Source: Rhodocyclaceae bacterium
Lineage (GTDB): Bacteria; Pseudomonadota; Gammaproteobacteria; Burkholderiales; Rhodocyclaceae
DNA length: 64,000 nt
Direction of reading: 5' to 3'
NCBI GenBank assembly: GCA_028713915.1
Contig: JAQTNK010000010.1
Location: 34,598 to 98,597 of the forward strand
The position numbers and the translations under genes are program-made. The notes below the pieces were generated by a model, which worked only from the letters and a program-made list of their open reading frames with translations, was not told the origin of the DNA and did no database searches. Below are positions 32,189-41,235 of the stretch, in pieces. Numbering within the stretch: position 1 is the stretch's first letter; each line of letters begins with the position of its first letter.

Positions 32189-34171
32189 TCAGTTGAGGCG
32201 CGTGCCCTTGCCGACGCGCTCGAGGAACGCCCGCGCCTCCTCGTGGCCGTGACCGGCGGCCATGCGCAGCCACTTCATGGCCAGCTTGAGGTTCTTCGCC
32301 ACGCCGGTGCCGCGGTAATAGGCGCAACCCAGTTCGTGCTGCGCGCTGGTCTCGCCCATCAGCGCGGCGCGCCGCAGCCAGCGCGCCGCCAGGCGCAGGT
32401 CGCGCTTGGCGCCGTGGCCGTGCAGCAGGCAGAAGCCGAGGTTGTACATGGCATAGGCATCTTCATGCTGGGCGACGGCCTGTTCGTACCAGCGGAAGGC
32501 TTCGCGCAAGTTGCAGGCGACGCCCTGGCCGAAATAGTACATGTCGCCGAGCGCCACCTTGGCATCGAATTGCGATGCCGCCTTGCGGTACCACAGCAAG
32601 GCCTCGACATGATCCACGGCCGTGCCCAGTCCATGACGATAGCATTCTCCGAGCATGAACGAGGCGCGGCGGTGACCCAGCTCGGCGGCCTTGCGATAAC
32701 ACGCCAGGGCGCGCGCCATCTCCTGCGCATCGTCGTGGCTGGCGAAATGGCGCTCGCCCTTGGCGAACCAGTAGCGCTCCAGCTCGCCCAGCGCCGACGG
32801 CCAGCCGGCCTCGGTGGCGGCGCGCAGCATTTCCTCGCCGCGGCGAATGTCGGCCGGCACGCCGATGCCGTGCAAATGGCAGCGGCCGAGCTCGGCCATG
32901 CCGTGAGCATCGCCGGCAACGGCAGCGGCGCGATAGTGCCCGAGCGCCGCGATCGGGTCCGCCGCCAGGCCTTCGCCATGCTCACAGCATTCGCCGAGCC
33001 AGACATGGGCCTGGGCGTCGCCGCCGTCGGCGGCGCGGCGATACCAGGCGACGGCGAGCGCAGGATTTTCGGCGACGCCTTCGCCCCAGCGATAGCAGTG
33101 GCCGAGCTTGATCTGGGCGCGGGCATGGCCCTGGCGGGCGGCCGAACGCCACCAGCGCAGCGCTTCCTCCATGTCCGGGCCGGCCTGCCCGCGGCCGGCG
33201 GCGCAGGCGACGCCGAGTTCGAATTCCGCCTCGCGGTTGCCGCGCTCGGCGGCGCGGCGATACCAGGCCAGACCGGCCTCGGGATCGCGCGTCACGCCGA
33301 AGCCGAAGGTGTAGCACTGGCCGAGCAGGAACATGGCGCCGGCGATCTGCTTGCGCGCCGCGGCGCGAAACCACGTCACCGCTTCGGCCTGGTCGGCCGG
33401 CGTGCCCTCGCCGGCATACAGGCACATGCCCAGGCAGAACATCGCCGGAGCGAGATCGGCTTCGGCGGCGACGCGCCAATGGCGTACGGCGGCGGCACGA
33501 TCCTGCGGCACGCCGCGGCCGAAGAAGCAACAGCGCGCCAGCAGGTCGGCTGCCGGCGCCAGGCCGTGCGCGGCGGCGAGTTCGAGCCAGCGCGCGGCAG
33601 CGCCGAAATCCCGCGCCACATGCTGGCCGGTGTAGTGCAGCCGGCCGAGCCAATACTGCGCCAGGTGCGATTGGCGCTCGGCCGCCTTGCGCAGCAACGC
33701 CAAGGCGCGTTCGCCGTCGCTGTCGACGCCGTGGCCGCGCAGCAGGCACAGCGCCAACCAGATCATGCCGCGGCTGTCCTCGCGCTGCGCCGCGCGTTCG
33801 AACAGGCGCGCGGCTTCGGCGTAATCGCGGGGCAGGCCGAAGCCCTGGTAGAGCAGCCAGCCCAGCACCGCCTCGCCAGCCGGACAGGATTTCTCCGCGC
33901 TTTTCGACGCCCAGTTCACGGCCTGGGCATAGGACTTCGCCATGCCCTCGCCCGCCGCCAGGCGCCAGGCGAGTTCCGCCTGCGCCGTCGGATTGCCGCC
34001 CTCGGCCATGCGCTTGAGTTCGAGCGCCGGCACGCGCTGCCAGAACTCGTCGGCGTGGCCGATCAACTCCAGACCTTGCGCTGCGCCGCGCTCGACCAGG
34101 CTGCTGTCCAGGACTTCCCGGAAGAAGCCCATCAGCACCGGCAAGCGCAGGGGAACGAGTTCGTTGGCCAC
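32189..34171 (-). CDS. Sel1-like repeat protein
   Basis: A 660-residue protein built almost wholly of about 16 Sel1/TPR-like repeats of 36 residues (pattern A..WL..AA..G...A...LG.CY..G.GV..D...A..WYR.AA). There is no signal peptide. Such proteins scaffold signalling or envelope complexes; the partner is unknown. It converges with the J-domain gene, 18 bases apart. Confidence 0.85.
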   Translation of the reverse strand: MANELVPLRLPVLMGFFREVLDSSLVERGAAQGLELIGHADEFWQRVPALELKRMAEGGNPTAQAELAWRLAAGEGMAKSYAQAVNWASKSAEKSCPAGEAVLGWLLYQGFGLPRDYAEAARLFERAAQREDSRGMIWLALCLLRGHGVDSDGERALALLRKAAERQSHLAQYWLGRLHYTGQHVARDFGAAARWLELAAAHGLAPAADLLARCCFFGRGVPQDRAAAVRHWRVAAEADLAPAMFCLGMCLYAGEGTPADQAEAVTWFRAAARKQIAGAMFLLGQCYTFGFGVTRDPEAGLAWYRRAAERGNREAEFELGVACAAGRGQAGPDMEEALRWWRSAARQGHARAQIKLGHCYRWGEGVAENPALAVAWYRRAADGGDAQAHVWLGECCEHGEGLAADPIAALGHYRAAAVAGDAHGMAELGRCHLHGIGVPADIRRGEEMLRAATEAGWPSALGELERYWFAKGERHFASHDDAQEMARALACYRKAAELGHRRASFMLGECYRHGLGTAVDHVEALLWYRKAASQFDAKVALGDMYYFGQGVACNLREAFRWYEQAVAQHEDAYAMYNLGFCLLHGHGAKRDLRLAARWLRRAALMGETSAQHELGCAYYRGTGVAKNLKLAMKWLRMAAGHGHEEARAFLERVGKGTRLN

Positions 34172-34225
34172 GGAGAGTCCGCAATCGGAAGACCCTGAGA
34201 GCCTAATGGAAAGCGCGGCAAAGGC

Positions 34226-34248
34226 TTATCCACAAAAACTGTGGAAAA
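34226..34248. promoter_or_regulatory. Inverted DnaA-box-like pair
   Basis: TTATCCACA (34226-34234) matches the DnaA box. An inverted TGTGGAAAA copy follows at 34240-34248, the core TCCACA/TGTGGA arms being 5 bases apart. It lies in the 295-base region between the Sel1 gene and xseA. It could be a DnaA-binding site regulating either gene, or a chance dyad. Confidence 0.35.
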
Positions 34249-34466
34249 GTCTGTGAGTCCCTTGCCTTGAACGCCGCTAAGTCGGCCACCGCAAAGGACT
34301 TTCTCGCCACTGCCGCAAAAACATGCAACATTATCTTCTTTATAATCATTGCCTTACAACGATCGCCCTGCCGGGCAGCCGGTCTTCGGCCGGCCGCGGC
34401 CGAAAAGCCCGCAATTGTGGATCATGTAGAATCGACCGCCTCCCCCAGCCAGTCTGCGAGCCCGTT

Positions 34467-35789
34467 TTGGCCCCCTCCATTCTCACGGTATCGGAACTCA
34501 ACCGACTGGCGCGCAGCGCCATCGAGCAGCGCCTGCCCCTGCTCTGGGTCAGCGGCGAAGTCTCCAACCTGACGCGGGCGCCCTCCGGCCACGTCTATTT
34601 CTCGCTCAAGGACAGCGCCGCCCAGGTGCGCTGCGTGATGTTCCGCGGCCGCGCGCAACTGCTGCCCTGGCGCGTCGAGAACGGCCAGCAGGTCGAAGCC
34701 CAGGCGCTGGCCACGCTCTACGAGGCGCGCGGCGATTTCCAGCTCAACGTCGAGAGCCTGCGCCGCGCCGGCCTCGGCAAGCTCTACGAAGCCTTCGTGC
34801 AACTGCGCGAGCGGCTCGCCGCCCAAGGCCTGTTCGACGCGGCCGCCAAGCGCGCCGTGCCGCGCTTTCCGCGCCGCATCGGCGTCGTCACCTCGCCCAC
34901 GGCCGCGGCGCTGCGCGACGTCCTGGCCGCCCTGTCGCGCCGCGCCAGGCATGTTCCCGTCATAATCTATCCGACGCTCGTGCAAGGCGATGGCGCAGCG
35001 GCACAGATCGCCGCGGCCATCGCCACGGCCGGCGCGCGCGCCGAATGCGACGTGCTGCTGGTCGCCCGCGGCGGCGGCAGTCTCGAAGATCTTTGGGCCT
35101 TCAACGACGAGGCCGTGGCACGGGCGATTCGCGCCTGCCCGCTGCCCGTCATCGCCGGCATCGGCCACGAAACCGACGTCAGCATCGCCGACATGGCCGC
35201 CGATCTGCGCGCCGCCACGCCCACCGCCGCGGCCGAATTCGCCAGCGCCGGCTGGCATGCAGCCGCCGAGGAAATCGCCGGCCTCGCTCTGGCCCTGAAG
35301 CAGGCCATGCGGCAACACATGGAACGGCGCATGCAGGCCATCGACCTGCTCGCGCACGGGCTCGTCCATCCTGCCGAGCAATTGGCGCACGCGCGGCAGC
35401 GGCTGTCCCACCTGGCGACGCGCATCGCCGCGAACGTCAGTCGCGGCCTGCATCGCCGCGCCGCCGACCTGGCCGCGACGCGGCTGCGCTTCGTGCGCCT
35501 GCGGCCGACGACCGAAGCCGCGCGCAGCCGGCTGCTGCGCGCCGGCCTCGGCCTGCGCCAAGCGACGGCGAGGCTGCTCGCGCAGCGACGCGCGCAGCTC
35601 GAAACGCTGGCCGCGGCGTTGACCGCACTCAGCCCCGCAGCCACGCTCGGCCGCGGCTACAGCATCGTGCGCGATGCCCATGGCGCCATCGTGCGCGATG
35701 GCGGCACGCTCAACGCGGGCGATGCGCTTTCGCTGCGCTTCGCCAAAGGCGGCGGCGAAGCGGTTGTCATCACGGCAGTTCCCGACTAA
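34467..35789 (+). CDS. xseA: Exodeoxyribonuclease VII large subunit
   Basis: A 440-residue nuclease subunit. It has an N-terminal OB-fold (LWVSGEVSNLTRAPSGHVYFSLKD), the catalytic-domain VARGGGSLEDLWAFNDE and GIGHETDVSIAD, and a C-terminal coiled coil. The start is taken as TTG 34467 just before APSILTVSELN. The region upstream to 34172 holds no gene. Confidence 0.93.
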   Translation: MAPSILTVSELNRLARSAIEQRLPLLWVSGEVSNLTRAPSGHVYFSLKDSAAQVRCVMFRGRAQLLPWRVENGQQVEAQALATLYEARGDFQLNVESLRRAGLGKLYEAFVQLRERLAAQGLFDAAAKRAVPRFPRRIGVVTSPTAAALRDVLAALSRRARHVPVIIYPTLVQGDGAAAQIAAAIATAGARAECDVLLVARGGGSLEDLWAFNDEAVARAIRACPLPVIAGIGHETDVSIADMAADLRAATPTAAAEFASAGWHAAAEEIAGLALALKQAMRQHMERRMQAIDLLAHGLVHPAEQLAHARQRLSHLATRIAANVSRGLHRRAADLAATRLRFVRLRPTTEAARSRLLRAGLGLRQATARLLAQRRAQLETLAAALTALSPAATLGRGYSIVRDAHGAIVRDGGTLNAGDALSLRFAKGGGEAVVITAVPD

Positions 35790-35831
35790 GATACTCAAGC
35801 ATACTATCCCAACCCCCTCAGGAGAAAAAAC

Positions 35832-36416
35832 ATGGAACATACCCTGCCCCCGCTGCCCTTCGCGCTCGACGCCCTGGCGCCGCACATGTCGAAGGAAACC
35901 CTCGAATACCATTACGGCAAGCATCACCAGGCCTACGTCACCAACCTCAACAATCTCATCAAGGGCACCGAGTACGAAAAGCTCGACCTCGAGGCCATCG
36001 TCAAGAAAGCGCCGGCCGGCGGTCTCTACAACAACGCCGCGCAAGTGTGGAACCACACGTTCTTCTGGAACTGCCTGAAGCCCGCCGGCGGCGGCGTTCC
36101 CAGCGGCGCGCTGGCGGCGGCGATCGAGAAGAAGTGGGGCTCCTTCGACGAATTCAAGAAGTCCTTCCAGACCTCCGCCGTCGGCAACTTCGGCTCCGGC
36201 TGGACCTGGCTGGTGAAGAAGGCCGACGGTTCGGTCGACATCGTCAACATGGGCGCCGCCGGCACGCCGCTGACCACCGGCGACAAGGCGCTGCTGTGCA
36301 TCGACGTCTGGGAACACGCCTACTACATCGACTATCGCAACGCACGGCCGAAATTCGTCGAGGTCTTCCTGAACGCTCTCGCCAACTGGGACTTCGCAGC
36401 GAAGAACTTCGCCTGA
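35832..36416 (+). CDS. sodB: Iron superoxide dismutase
   Basis: A 194-residue Fe/Mn-type SOD starting [33 protein letters not shown] carries the Gln that indicates the Fe form. The metal-ligand motif [13 protein letters not shown] is intact. Good ribosome-binding site (CAGGAG) 9 bases upstream. Confidence 0.95.
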   Translation: MEHTLPPLPFALDALAPHMSKETLEYHYGKHHQAYVTNLNNLIKGTEYEKLDLEAIVKKAPAGGLYNNAAQVWNHTFFWNCLKPAGGGVPSGALAAAIEKKWGSFDEFKKSFQTSAVGNFGSGWTWLVKKADGSVDIVNMGAAGTPLTTGDKALLCIDVWEHAYYIDYRNARPKFVEVFLNALANWDFAAKNFA

Positions 36417-36438
36417 AGCCACGCTTCTTGTTTCGTGA

Positions 36439-36505
36439 GAATGAAGTCGTAACCGTGGGAATAGAGTCGTAATTTTTCCCGACCCACGTTGGAATAGAGT
36501 CGTAA
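36439..36505 (+). repeat. Three direct repeats GAAT(A/G)(G/A)AGTCGTAA
   Basis: Near-identical 14-mers start at 36439 (GAATGAAGTCGTAA), 36459 and 36492 (both GAATAGAGTCGTAA). The spacings are 20 and 33 bases. They lie between sodB and its terminator. Confidence 0.7.
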
Positions 36506-36507
36506 TC

Positions 36508-36538
36508 GAGAATGGGCACCCACGGTGCCCATTCTTTT
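36508..36538 (+). terminator. Rho-independent terminator after sodB
   Basis: GAATGGGCACC pairs with GGTGCCCATTC around CAC, followed by TTTT. Confidence 0.88.
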
Positions 36539-36693
36539 GACCGCTCCTCGGCCATCGCTGCCCGTGACCGGGGTGATACCGATCGGCCGGTATGTCGCGG
36601 TCACCCGACGACGGCTAAGAAGCCAAGCCCTTCACGGCGGTATCGACTAGAGGAGCACGCAGTGCCGGATCATCTGTCGGTCGCCGGATCGTG

Positions 36694-37092
36694 TCATTTT
36701 GGACATTCTGTTGGGGAAGCGGTTGCCTGACGCAACCAGGCGATCAGGTCGGCGCGCTCCTGCGGATTCGGTATGCCCGCGTAGGTCATGGCGGTGCCGG
36801 GTACCATGCGCGCCGGATTGGCAAGGAAGCGATCCAGCGTCCTTGCATTCCAGATGATCTTCGACTTGACCATGGCCGGCGAGTAGGCGAAGCCCGGCAC
36901 GCTGCCGGCGCGGCGCCCGAAGAGCCCGCAATGCTTGGGCCCGGTGCGGTTGTACGCCAGCGCGTGGCACGCGAGACAGCGGCCGTAAATGACCTCGCCT
37001 CGCGCTGGGTCGCCCGGCGCGGGAGCGGCAACGGCGATGGAAACCTGCACCGCCAGCGCAAGCAGCGCGGCGGCGGCGCATAGAGGTCTCAT
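36694..37092 (-). CDS. Class I c-type cytochrome
   Basis: A 132-residue protein with a Sec signal peptide (cleavage near AVAAP), haem motif CLACH (about residues 39-43) and a distal Met in the PGTAMTYAG stretch, as in cytochrome c550/c2 types. Its ATG overlaps the ferritin-like gene by 4 bases. Probably accepts or donates electrons for the co-encoded exported ferritin-like protein (inference). Confidence 0.88.
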   Translation of the reverse strand: MRPLCAAAALLALAVQVSIAVAAPAPGDPARGEVIYGRCLACHALAYNRTGPKHCGLFGRRAGSVPGFAYSPAMVKSKIIWNARTLDRFLANPARMVPGTAMTYAGIPNPQERADLIAWLRQATASPTECPK

Positions 37093-37685
37093 GACACGAA
37101 CGCGGCGGGCACCGGATTCTCGCCGAGGACCTGGCGCAGGATCGCCCAGTGCATCGCCTCGTCGCCCAGGATGCTGGCGGCAGCCTTCGCCAGGTCGCGG
37201 TCATGGAACAAAGGCACGGCGCCCAGGTAGGCACTGACCGCGCCGCGCTCGAGCCCGGCGGCGAAATTCAGCACGTCGTTCTGTGTCTTCAGCTTGTCGG
37301 TCGGGAATTCGTACTTGCTCTTGGCCTCCACCGGCGTGCCACCCAGTTTGCGGATGGTCTGTGTCAGGACATCCGCATGCTCCTTGTGCTGCCCCTGGAA
37401 CTGGACCGCGACATCGAGGATCGGTTTCTGCAAGAGGCCGCTGCCGGCGCCGACGCTGTAAGCAGCGATGGCTTCCAATTCGGCGCCCAGCGCCGTATTG
37501 AGAATGCGGACGTCGGACTGCGCATCGCCGCCTTTCTTCTTGCCGTGTTCCGCGGCCAGGGCGGGACGGCCGGCCAGCAGGGCGACGGTTCCGGCCGAGA
37601 GCAGCGCACTGGTCGAGCCGGCCAGGAAACGGCGACGGCTCAGGTCTTCCAGCGCGGCAAAGGGATTATTGATGCGGACAATCAT
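37089..37685 (-). CDS. Tat-exported ferritin-like domain protein
   Basis: A 198-residue protein. The twin-arginine signal DLSRRRFLAGSTSALLSAG lies near residues 14-32. The mature part is a four-helix ferritin-like domain (PF13668 type) with Glu/His pairs (GAELEAIAAYS, GQHKEHADVL, DEAMHW). The metal centre and function are unknown. ATG 37685 is the start; the sigma factor reading frame overlaps it by 20 bases. Confidence 0.8.
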   Translation of the reverse strand: MIVRINNPFAALEDLSRRRFLAGSTSALLSAGTVALLAGRPALAAEHGKKKGGDAQSDVRILNTALGAELEAIAAYSVGAGSGLLQKPILDVAVQFQGQHKEHADVLTQTIRKLGGTPVEAKSKYEFPTDKLKTQNDVLNFAAGLERGAVSAYLGAVPLFHDRDLAKAAASILGDEAMHWAILRQVLGENPVPAAFVS

Positions 37686-38418
37686 GATGATCTCCTTCAG
37701 GGGGACGGTGGAACAAGGTCTCCCTGGAATCAGGGAGCGTTGAGACGGCCAGGCCAAGGCGGGCGCATACGCGTGACACGATGCGGTCGCAACGACGGCC
37801 GTCGAATGCGAAGACGTTTTCCAGCAGGGGGCCGAGGTGCTGGCCCAAGGCGTCCCGCAATTGGGCTCGGGCGCGCAAGAACCGCGTCTTCGTGTTGGCC
37901 TGGGAGATTCCCAGGGATGCGGCGGTCTCTTCAACGCTCAAGCCTTCCACCGCGCGCAGGATGAAGACGGTGCGGTAGGTCGCCGGCAGTCCGTCGATGG
38001 ACGATTCGATGAGACGCCGCAATTCGCCGCGTATCGCCAGCGACTCCGGCGTTTCTGGTCGGACGCTGTTGTCTCCGGCGGAAATCAACTCGATGTCGCC
38101 CTCTGTTTCAACCGGAATGCGGCGGCGGCGTTTACGCTCAAGCGCCTGGTTGACGATGATGCGGGTAAGCCAGGTCGCCAGTTGTGACTCGCCGCGGAAA
38201 TCGGCCATTGCTCGATAGGCGTGGATGTAGCCGTCCTGGAGCGCATCCTCTGCTTCGGCGTCGTCACCCAGGATGCTGCGGGCAACACGAAACAAGCGGC
38301 GGTTGTGCTGGCGCATCATGCGCTCAAAGGCGTGAGGCTCGCCGCTGACGATGCCGGCTACCAGCGCAGCCTGCGGACTGGGTACATCGTTTGCGGAAGG
38401 ATGGATGGACTCTTGCAT
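37666..38418 (-). CDS. ECF-type RNA polymerase sigma factor
   Basis: A 250-residue sigma factor with region 2 (ERMMRQHNRRLFRVARSILG, DALQDGYIHAYRAM) and region 4 (LPATYRTVFILRAVEGLSVEETAASL). No anti-sigma gene follows. About 45 residues after region 4 form a Cys-containing tail (HHDCPHQ end). First gene of a three-gene overlapping operon, so it probably controls the ferritin-like/cytochrome pair (inference). Confidence 0.88.
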   Translation of the reverse strand: MQESIHPSANDVPSPQAALVAGIVSGEPHAFERMMRQHNRRLFRVARSILGDDAEAEDALQDGYIHAYRAMADFRGESQLATWLTRIIVNQALERKRRRRIPVETEGDIELISAGDNSVRPETPESLAIRGELRRLIESSIDGLPATYRTVFILRAVEGLSVEETAASLGISQANTKTRFLRARAQLRDALGQHLGPLLENVFAFDGRRCDRIVSRVCARLGLAVSTLPDSRETLFHRPPEGDHHDCPHQ

Positions 38419-38586
38419 GGCAGGCTCCGATGTTTGTCGATTAGATGGCGGATGGCGCCAAAAGGTGACAGTAACTTTCCCCGCCGATAGGATCAGCTGG
38501 CTTACCGCAGTGCCGTTGGCAGCGTGGATGCGCCGGCCCCTGGGCGCCGTGCTTCGCTACCATCGGTTACACGGTATTGAGTCCGG

Positions 38587-38913
38587 CTAAAGGTACGATG
38601 TCGAGACTAGTATTGCCCAGTCAATATCTTCTTTTGATGGCTCGTTCTTGGACTGCTCCGGCTTGCATAGGTCGTCTTGGGAGGCGGGCTTTCCAGGATC
38701 GTTCTTATCGAGAAGCTCGCTTTTCGCGACATCCTCTTTCCGGCCGTCGTCGGTCCGGCCGTCGTCGGTCGGCGTTCGGCGAAACTCGCACATGGGCTTA
38801 TGGTTGTCTTCGCGTGAACCGGCGACAAATATTTTGTGCGAGTTGGGCAGCCTTGCGACGACTTTATCCAGGCGGACGTGGTCGGCAATAAGTGTGTATT
38901 TTCGAATAATCAT
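38587..38913 (-). CDS. Hypothetical protein with charged repeat tail
   Basis: A 108-residue product, not recognised. A short N-terminal beta-like region (MIIRKYTLIADHVRLDKVV) is followed by a very hydrophilic tail with an internal TDDGRTDDGRKED repeat. Base composition is lower in GC than the flanks. ATG 38913 is preferred to the frame's earlier start. Confidence 0.45.
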   Translation of the reverse strand: MIIRKYTLIADHVRLDKVVARLPNSHKIFVAGSREDNHKPMCEFRRTPTDDGRTDDGRKEDVAKSELLDKNDPGKPASQDDLCKPEQSKNEPSKEDIDWAILVSTSYL

Positions 38914-39038
38914 GGACACACCTCCGTCAGATATCGACGTCTGTGTGAAGAAGATGCCCCGTGGAAGCAAGACCATTTGGATATTTCGTTGGGCAGCAAA
39001 ATCACAGCAAGATCACACGCCACGGCAAGTTTTCCGCG

Positions 39039-39347
39039 TTACGACAGTCGGTACGGCAAATGAAAATGTAGCCACCCAGCTTCGATGCTGAGAGCGAAGA
39101 CCATGACCAAGACGCAAAACATAAAGATGCAACAAGCACGTATGCCACGTAGGTACTCTGCGACTTCGCCCGCTTCCAAAACGACGACTCCATGGCAGGC
39201 ACCGACAAGAACGTATTGTTCGTCCGACGGGTCCTGGCGATTCGGCTTGGGGATGTATTGACAGGTTCCATACGCCGCATCCGGATCTTCCTGATCGTCC
39301 GTCCAGCCGTCGGTAGCACCAAGATTTTTCACCAACCTGTTCATCAT
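39039..39347 (-). CDS. Hypothetical protein with C-terminal membrane helix
   Basis: A 102-residue product beginning MMNRLVKNLGATDG, rich in Asp, with a hydrophobic segment (ACCIFMFCVLVMVFALSI) near the C-terminus. Not recognised. Same strand and low-GC character as the adjacent small genes. Confidence 0.45.
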   Translation of the reverse strand: MMNRLVKNLGATDGWTDDQEDPDAAYGTCQYIPKPNRQDPSDEQYVLVGACHGVVVLEAGEVAEYLRGIRACCIFMFCVLVMVFALSIEAGWLHFHLPYRLS

Positions 39348-39463
39348 TGCCTTCTCCCGCATTCGCTACGGCCCGGATCGGTTACTCGGTCGCCTACCAA
39401 ATCCCGGCAAAACTCTGCGGCCGGGACACTTCCGACGTGGACGCACGTAGGCCGTCATTCGTC

Positions 39464-39604
39464 TCACGGTTCTGCCCGCGACGCCATCGCCTCAAGCAAA
39501 TCGTTCAGCGTCGTCAAGCACGCCTGCATTCGAACAGTGCGTTCCAACATCATCTTGCCTTGCACCATTTCCGCGAAATCAAACCCAATTTCCCTCAAGG
39601 TCAT
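39464..39604 (-). CDS. Small hypothetical protein
   Basis: A 46-residue frame starting MTLREIGFDFAEMVQGKMM, helical in character, 8 bases after the next upstream gene's stop. Not recognised and may not be expressed. Confidence 0.35.
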   Translation of the reverse strand: MTLREIGFDFAEMVQGKMMLERTVRMQACLTTLNDLLEAMASRAEP

Positions 39605-39612
39605 AAGCCAAC

Positions 39613-39981
39613 CTACGAAATCGGCGGCGGCATTTTGTCGACACCGTTTGGTTCCGTCGCCGCCTGACGGATCAATAGGACAGCGAGCGCAAGGAACAGG
39701 ATGTCGGCAACAAATAGTCCATCCCATAGCGCGGCGGCGTCCAGTTCGCGACCAAATACGCTAAGACGGCTGGCAATACTGGCAACGTTGGCAATGCCGC
39801 TTTGCCCATCGATGAAATGACCGACCGCCAGCACATTCAGAATTCCCACCCCGCAAAGCATGATCACTGCTAGGCCGAATCCGAAACTGAATATATTGAC
39901 TCGCCGCATTGGTGTGCCGACCGCTTGCGGCGATGTAGCCGCCGTAGGCATCTCGAGGCTCTCGATATAGAAGGCATCCAT
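39613..39981 (-). CDS. Hypothetical membrane protein
   Basis: About 122 residues with two clear membrane helices (IFSFGFGLAVIMLCGVGILNVLAV and LFVADILFLALAVLLI) separated by a soluble loop. Not recognised. ATG 39981 is chosen over the TTG at 39999; ATG 39951 is also possible. First gene of the small - strand group and divergent from the sulfonate ABC operon. Confidence 0.5.
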   Translation of the reverse strand: MDAFYIESLEMPTAATSPQAVGTPMRRVNIFSFGFGLAVIMLCGVGILNVLAVGHFIDGQSGIANVASIASRLSVFGRELDAAALWDGLFVADILFLALAVLLIRQAATEPNGVDKMPPPIS

Positions 39982-40115
39982 GGCGTATAGAAGATTCAAG
40001 GACCGTGGCGAAGATTCACTCGCTTATTGGTAACGACACCGCACAAGCGCGCTCGCTGACGTATCCAATACTACTCACCCATTGGCCGCTTCGTCAATCA
40101 AATAAGCGACAACTA

Positions 40116-40145
40116 TTGACAGGCGTGGATATGTACGATTATATT
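40116..40145 (+). promoter_or_regulatory. Sigma-70-like promoter of the ABC transporter operon
   Basis: TTGACA (40116-40121) and TATATT (40140-40145) are separated by 18 bases, about 65 bases before the binding-protein start. The region is noticeably AT-rich. Confidence 0.55.
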
Positions 40146-40211
40146 TGGCATGGTTTTCGACGTCTGCAATCGGTAGGCCCAGTACTTGGATAATTGACAG
40201 GAGGGATTCGG

Positions 40212-41225
40212 GTGTTGCGTCCATTTCGTTACTTAGCGTTGGTCTCGTTGTGTATTGGGCTTGCCCCGGCTTTCGCTGCACCGGAACTTGAGAAGGTGCG
40301 CACCTATTCGCAAACGAACTACCCTGGGTTCGTCCAGTTCGTGGCCAAGGAAACCGGGCTGTTTGCGAAATACGGGATCGACCCCGAATTGCGCTTCTTC
40401 CCAAGCGGCGCCCCCATCGTTCAAACAGCCGCCACGAAGGAGTGGGACATTGCCTTTCTCGGCGCCCCGCCGGCGGTGATAGGTGGGTCCGCCCTAGGCA
40501 TTGTCACCATTGGACAGATATCCGACGAAGCGCCCTGGCATCAGCTCTACGGTCGTCCAGACTATGTCGCCAAGGTACTGGCCAATCCCGCGTCGCTCCG
40601 GGGCGCCAAGATATTTGTGACCACGCTGTCGACAGGTCATTACATGGTCGAGGCCTGCCTGCGCAAGTTCGGACTCGGCACGAACGATGTTTCAATCATC
40701 CCGAGCGAGCAGAGCGCCACCTTGTCCGCGTTCGCGTCCGGCCAGGGAGATCTGGCGCAAGTGTGGCCACCGTTCACGGCGTCCCTGAAGGAGCGCGGTG
40801 ACCGCGTCCTGTGCGATGGCGAGCAAGCCGGGATCAGCGTTGGCACGGTTTGGGTCGCGACCAAGGACTTCGCCGCGCGGCGCCCCGACCTGGTGGTTCG
40901 ATGGCTCAAGGCAAACGGCGACGCCGTCAAGTGGATCAAGCAGGACCCGGCACGCACAACGCAGATGTACCGGAAGTTCATGGCCCTCGCCGGGCAGTCT
41001 TTCACGGAGGCGACCGTCAAGGAGGTCGTCGCCATCGTCATGAAATCCAACACCCTGGAAGAGCAGTTGAAGTACATGACAGCCCCCGCCGGCGGCGAGC
41101 CGCCCATTGCCCGCATGTACGAGGGAATCGCGCAGTTCTTCATCCGCAATGGCCGGATGAAGTCAGTGCCCGACATTCCCGCGATGATCGACGCCTCGTT
41201 CCTGCTGAAGGCGGTACAGCCCTAG
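40212..41225 (+). CDS. Sulfonate/nitrate-type ABC transporter substrate-binding protein
   Basis: A 337-residue periplasmic protein of the SsuA/TauA/NrtA (NMT1-like) family, with a signal peptide ending at APAFAAP. The two-lobe fold shows in FVQFVAKETGLFAKYGIDPELRFF and in the EWDIAFLGAPPAVIGG region. GTG 40212, 6-7 bases after AGGAGGG, is a better start than TTG 40194. The ligand is not readable from sequence. Its position beside a coenzyme M gene cluster suggests a sulfonate such as taurine, sulfoacetate or CoM (inference). Confidence 0.85.
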   Translation: MLRPFRYLALVSLCIGLAPAFAAPELEKVRTYSQTNYPGFVQFVAKETGLFAKYGIDPELRFFPSGAPIVQTAATKEWDIAFLGAPPAVIGGSALGIVTIGQISDEAPWHQLYGRPDYVAKVLANPASLRGAKIFVTTLSTGHYMVEACLRKFGLGTNDVSIIPSEQSATLSAFASGQGDLAQVWPPFTASLKERGDRVLCDGEQAGISVGTVWVATKDFAARRPDLVVRWLKANGDAVKWIKQDPARTTQMYRKFMALAGQSFTEATVKEVVAIVMKSNTLEEQLKYMTAPAGGEPPIARMYEGIAQFFIRNGRMKSVPDIPAMIDASFLLKAVQP

Positions 41226-41235
41226 GACGCCGGAG

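Noticed and set aside
32243..34198. Long + strand frame of 651 codons
   Set aside because: Exact antisense shadow of the Sel1-repeat gene, whose repeat periodicity is clear on the - strand.
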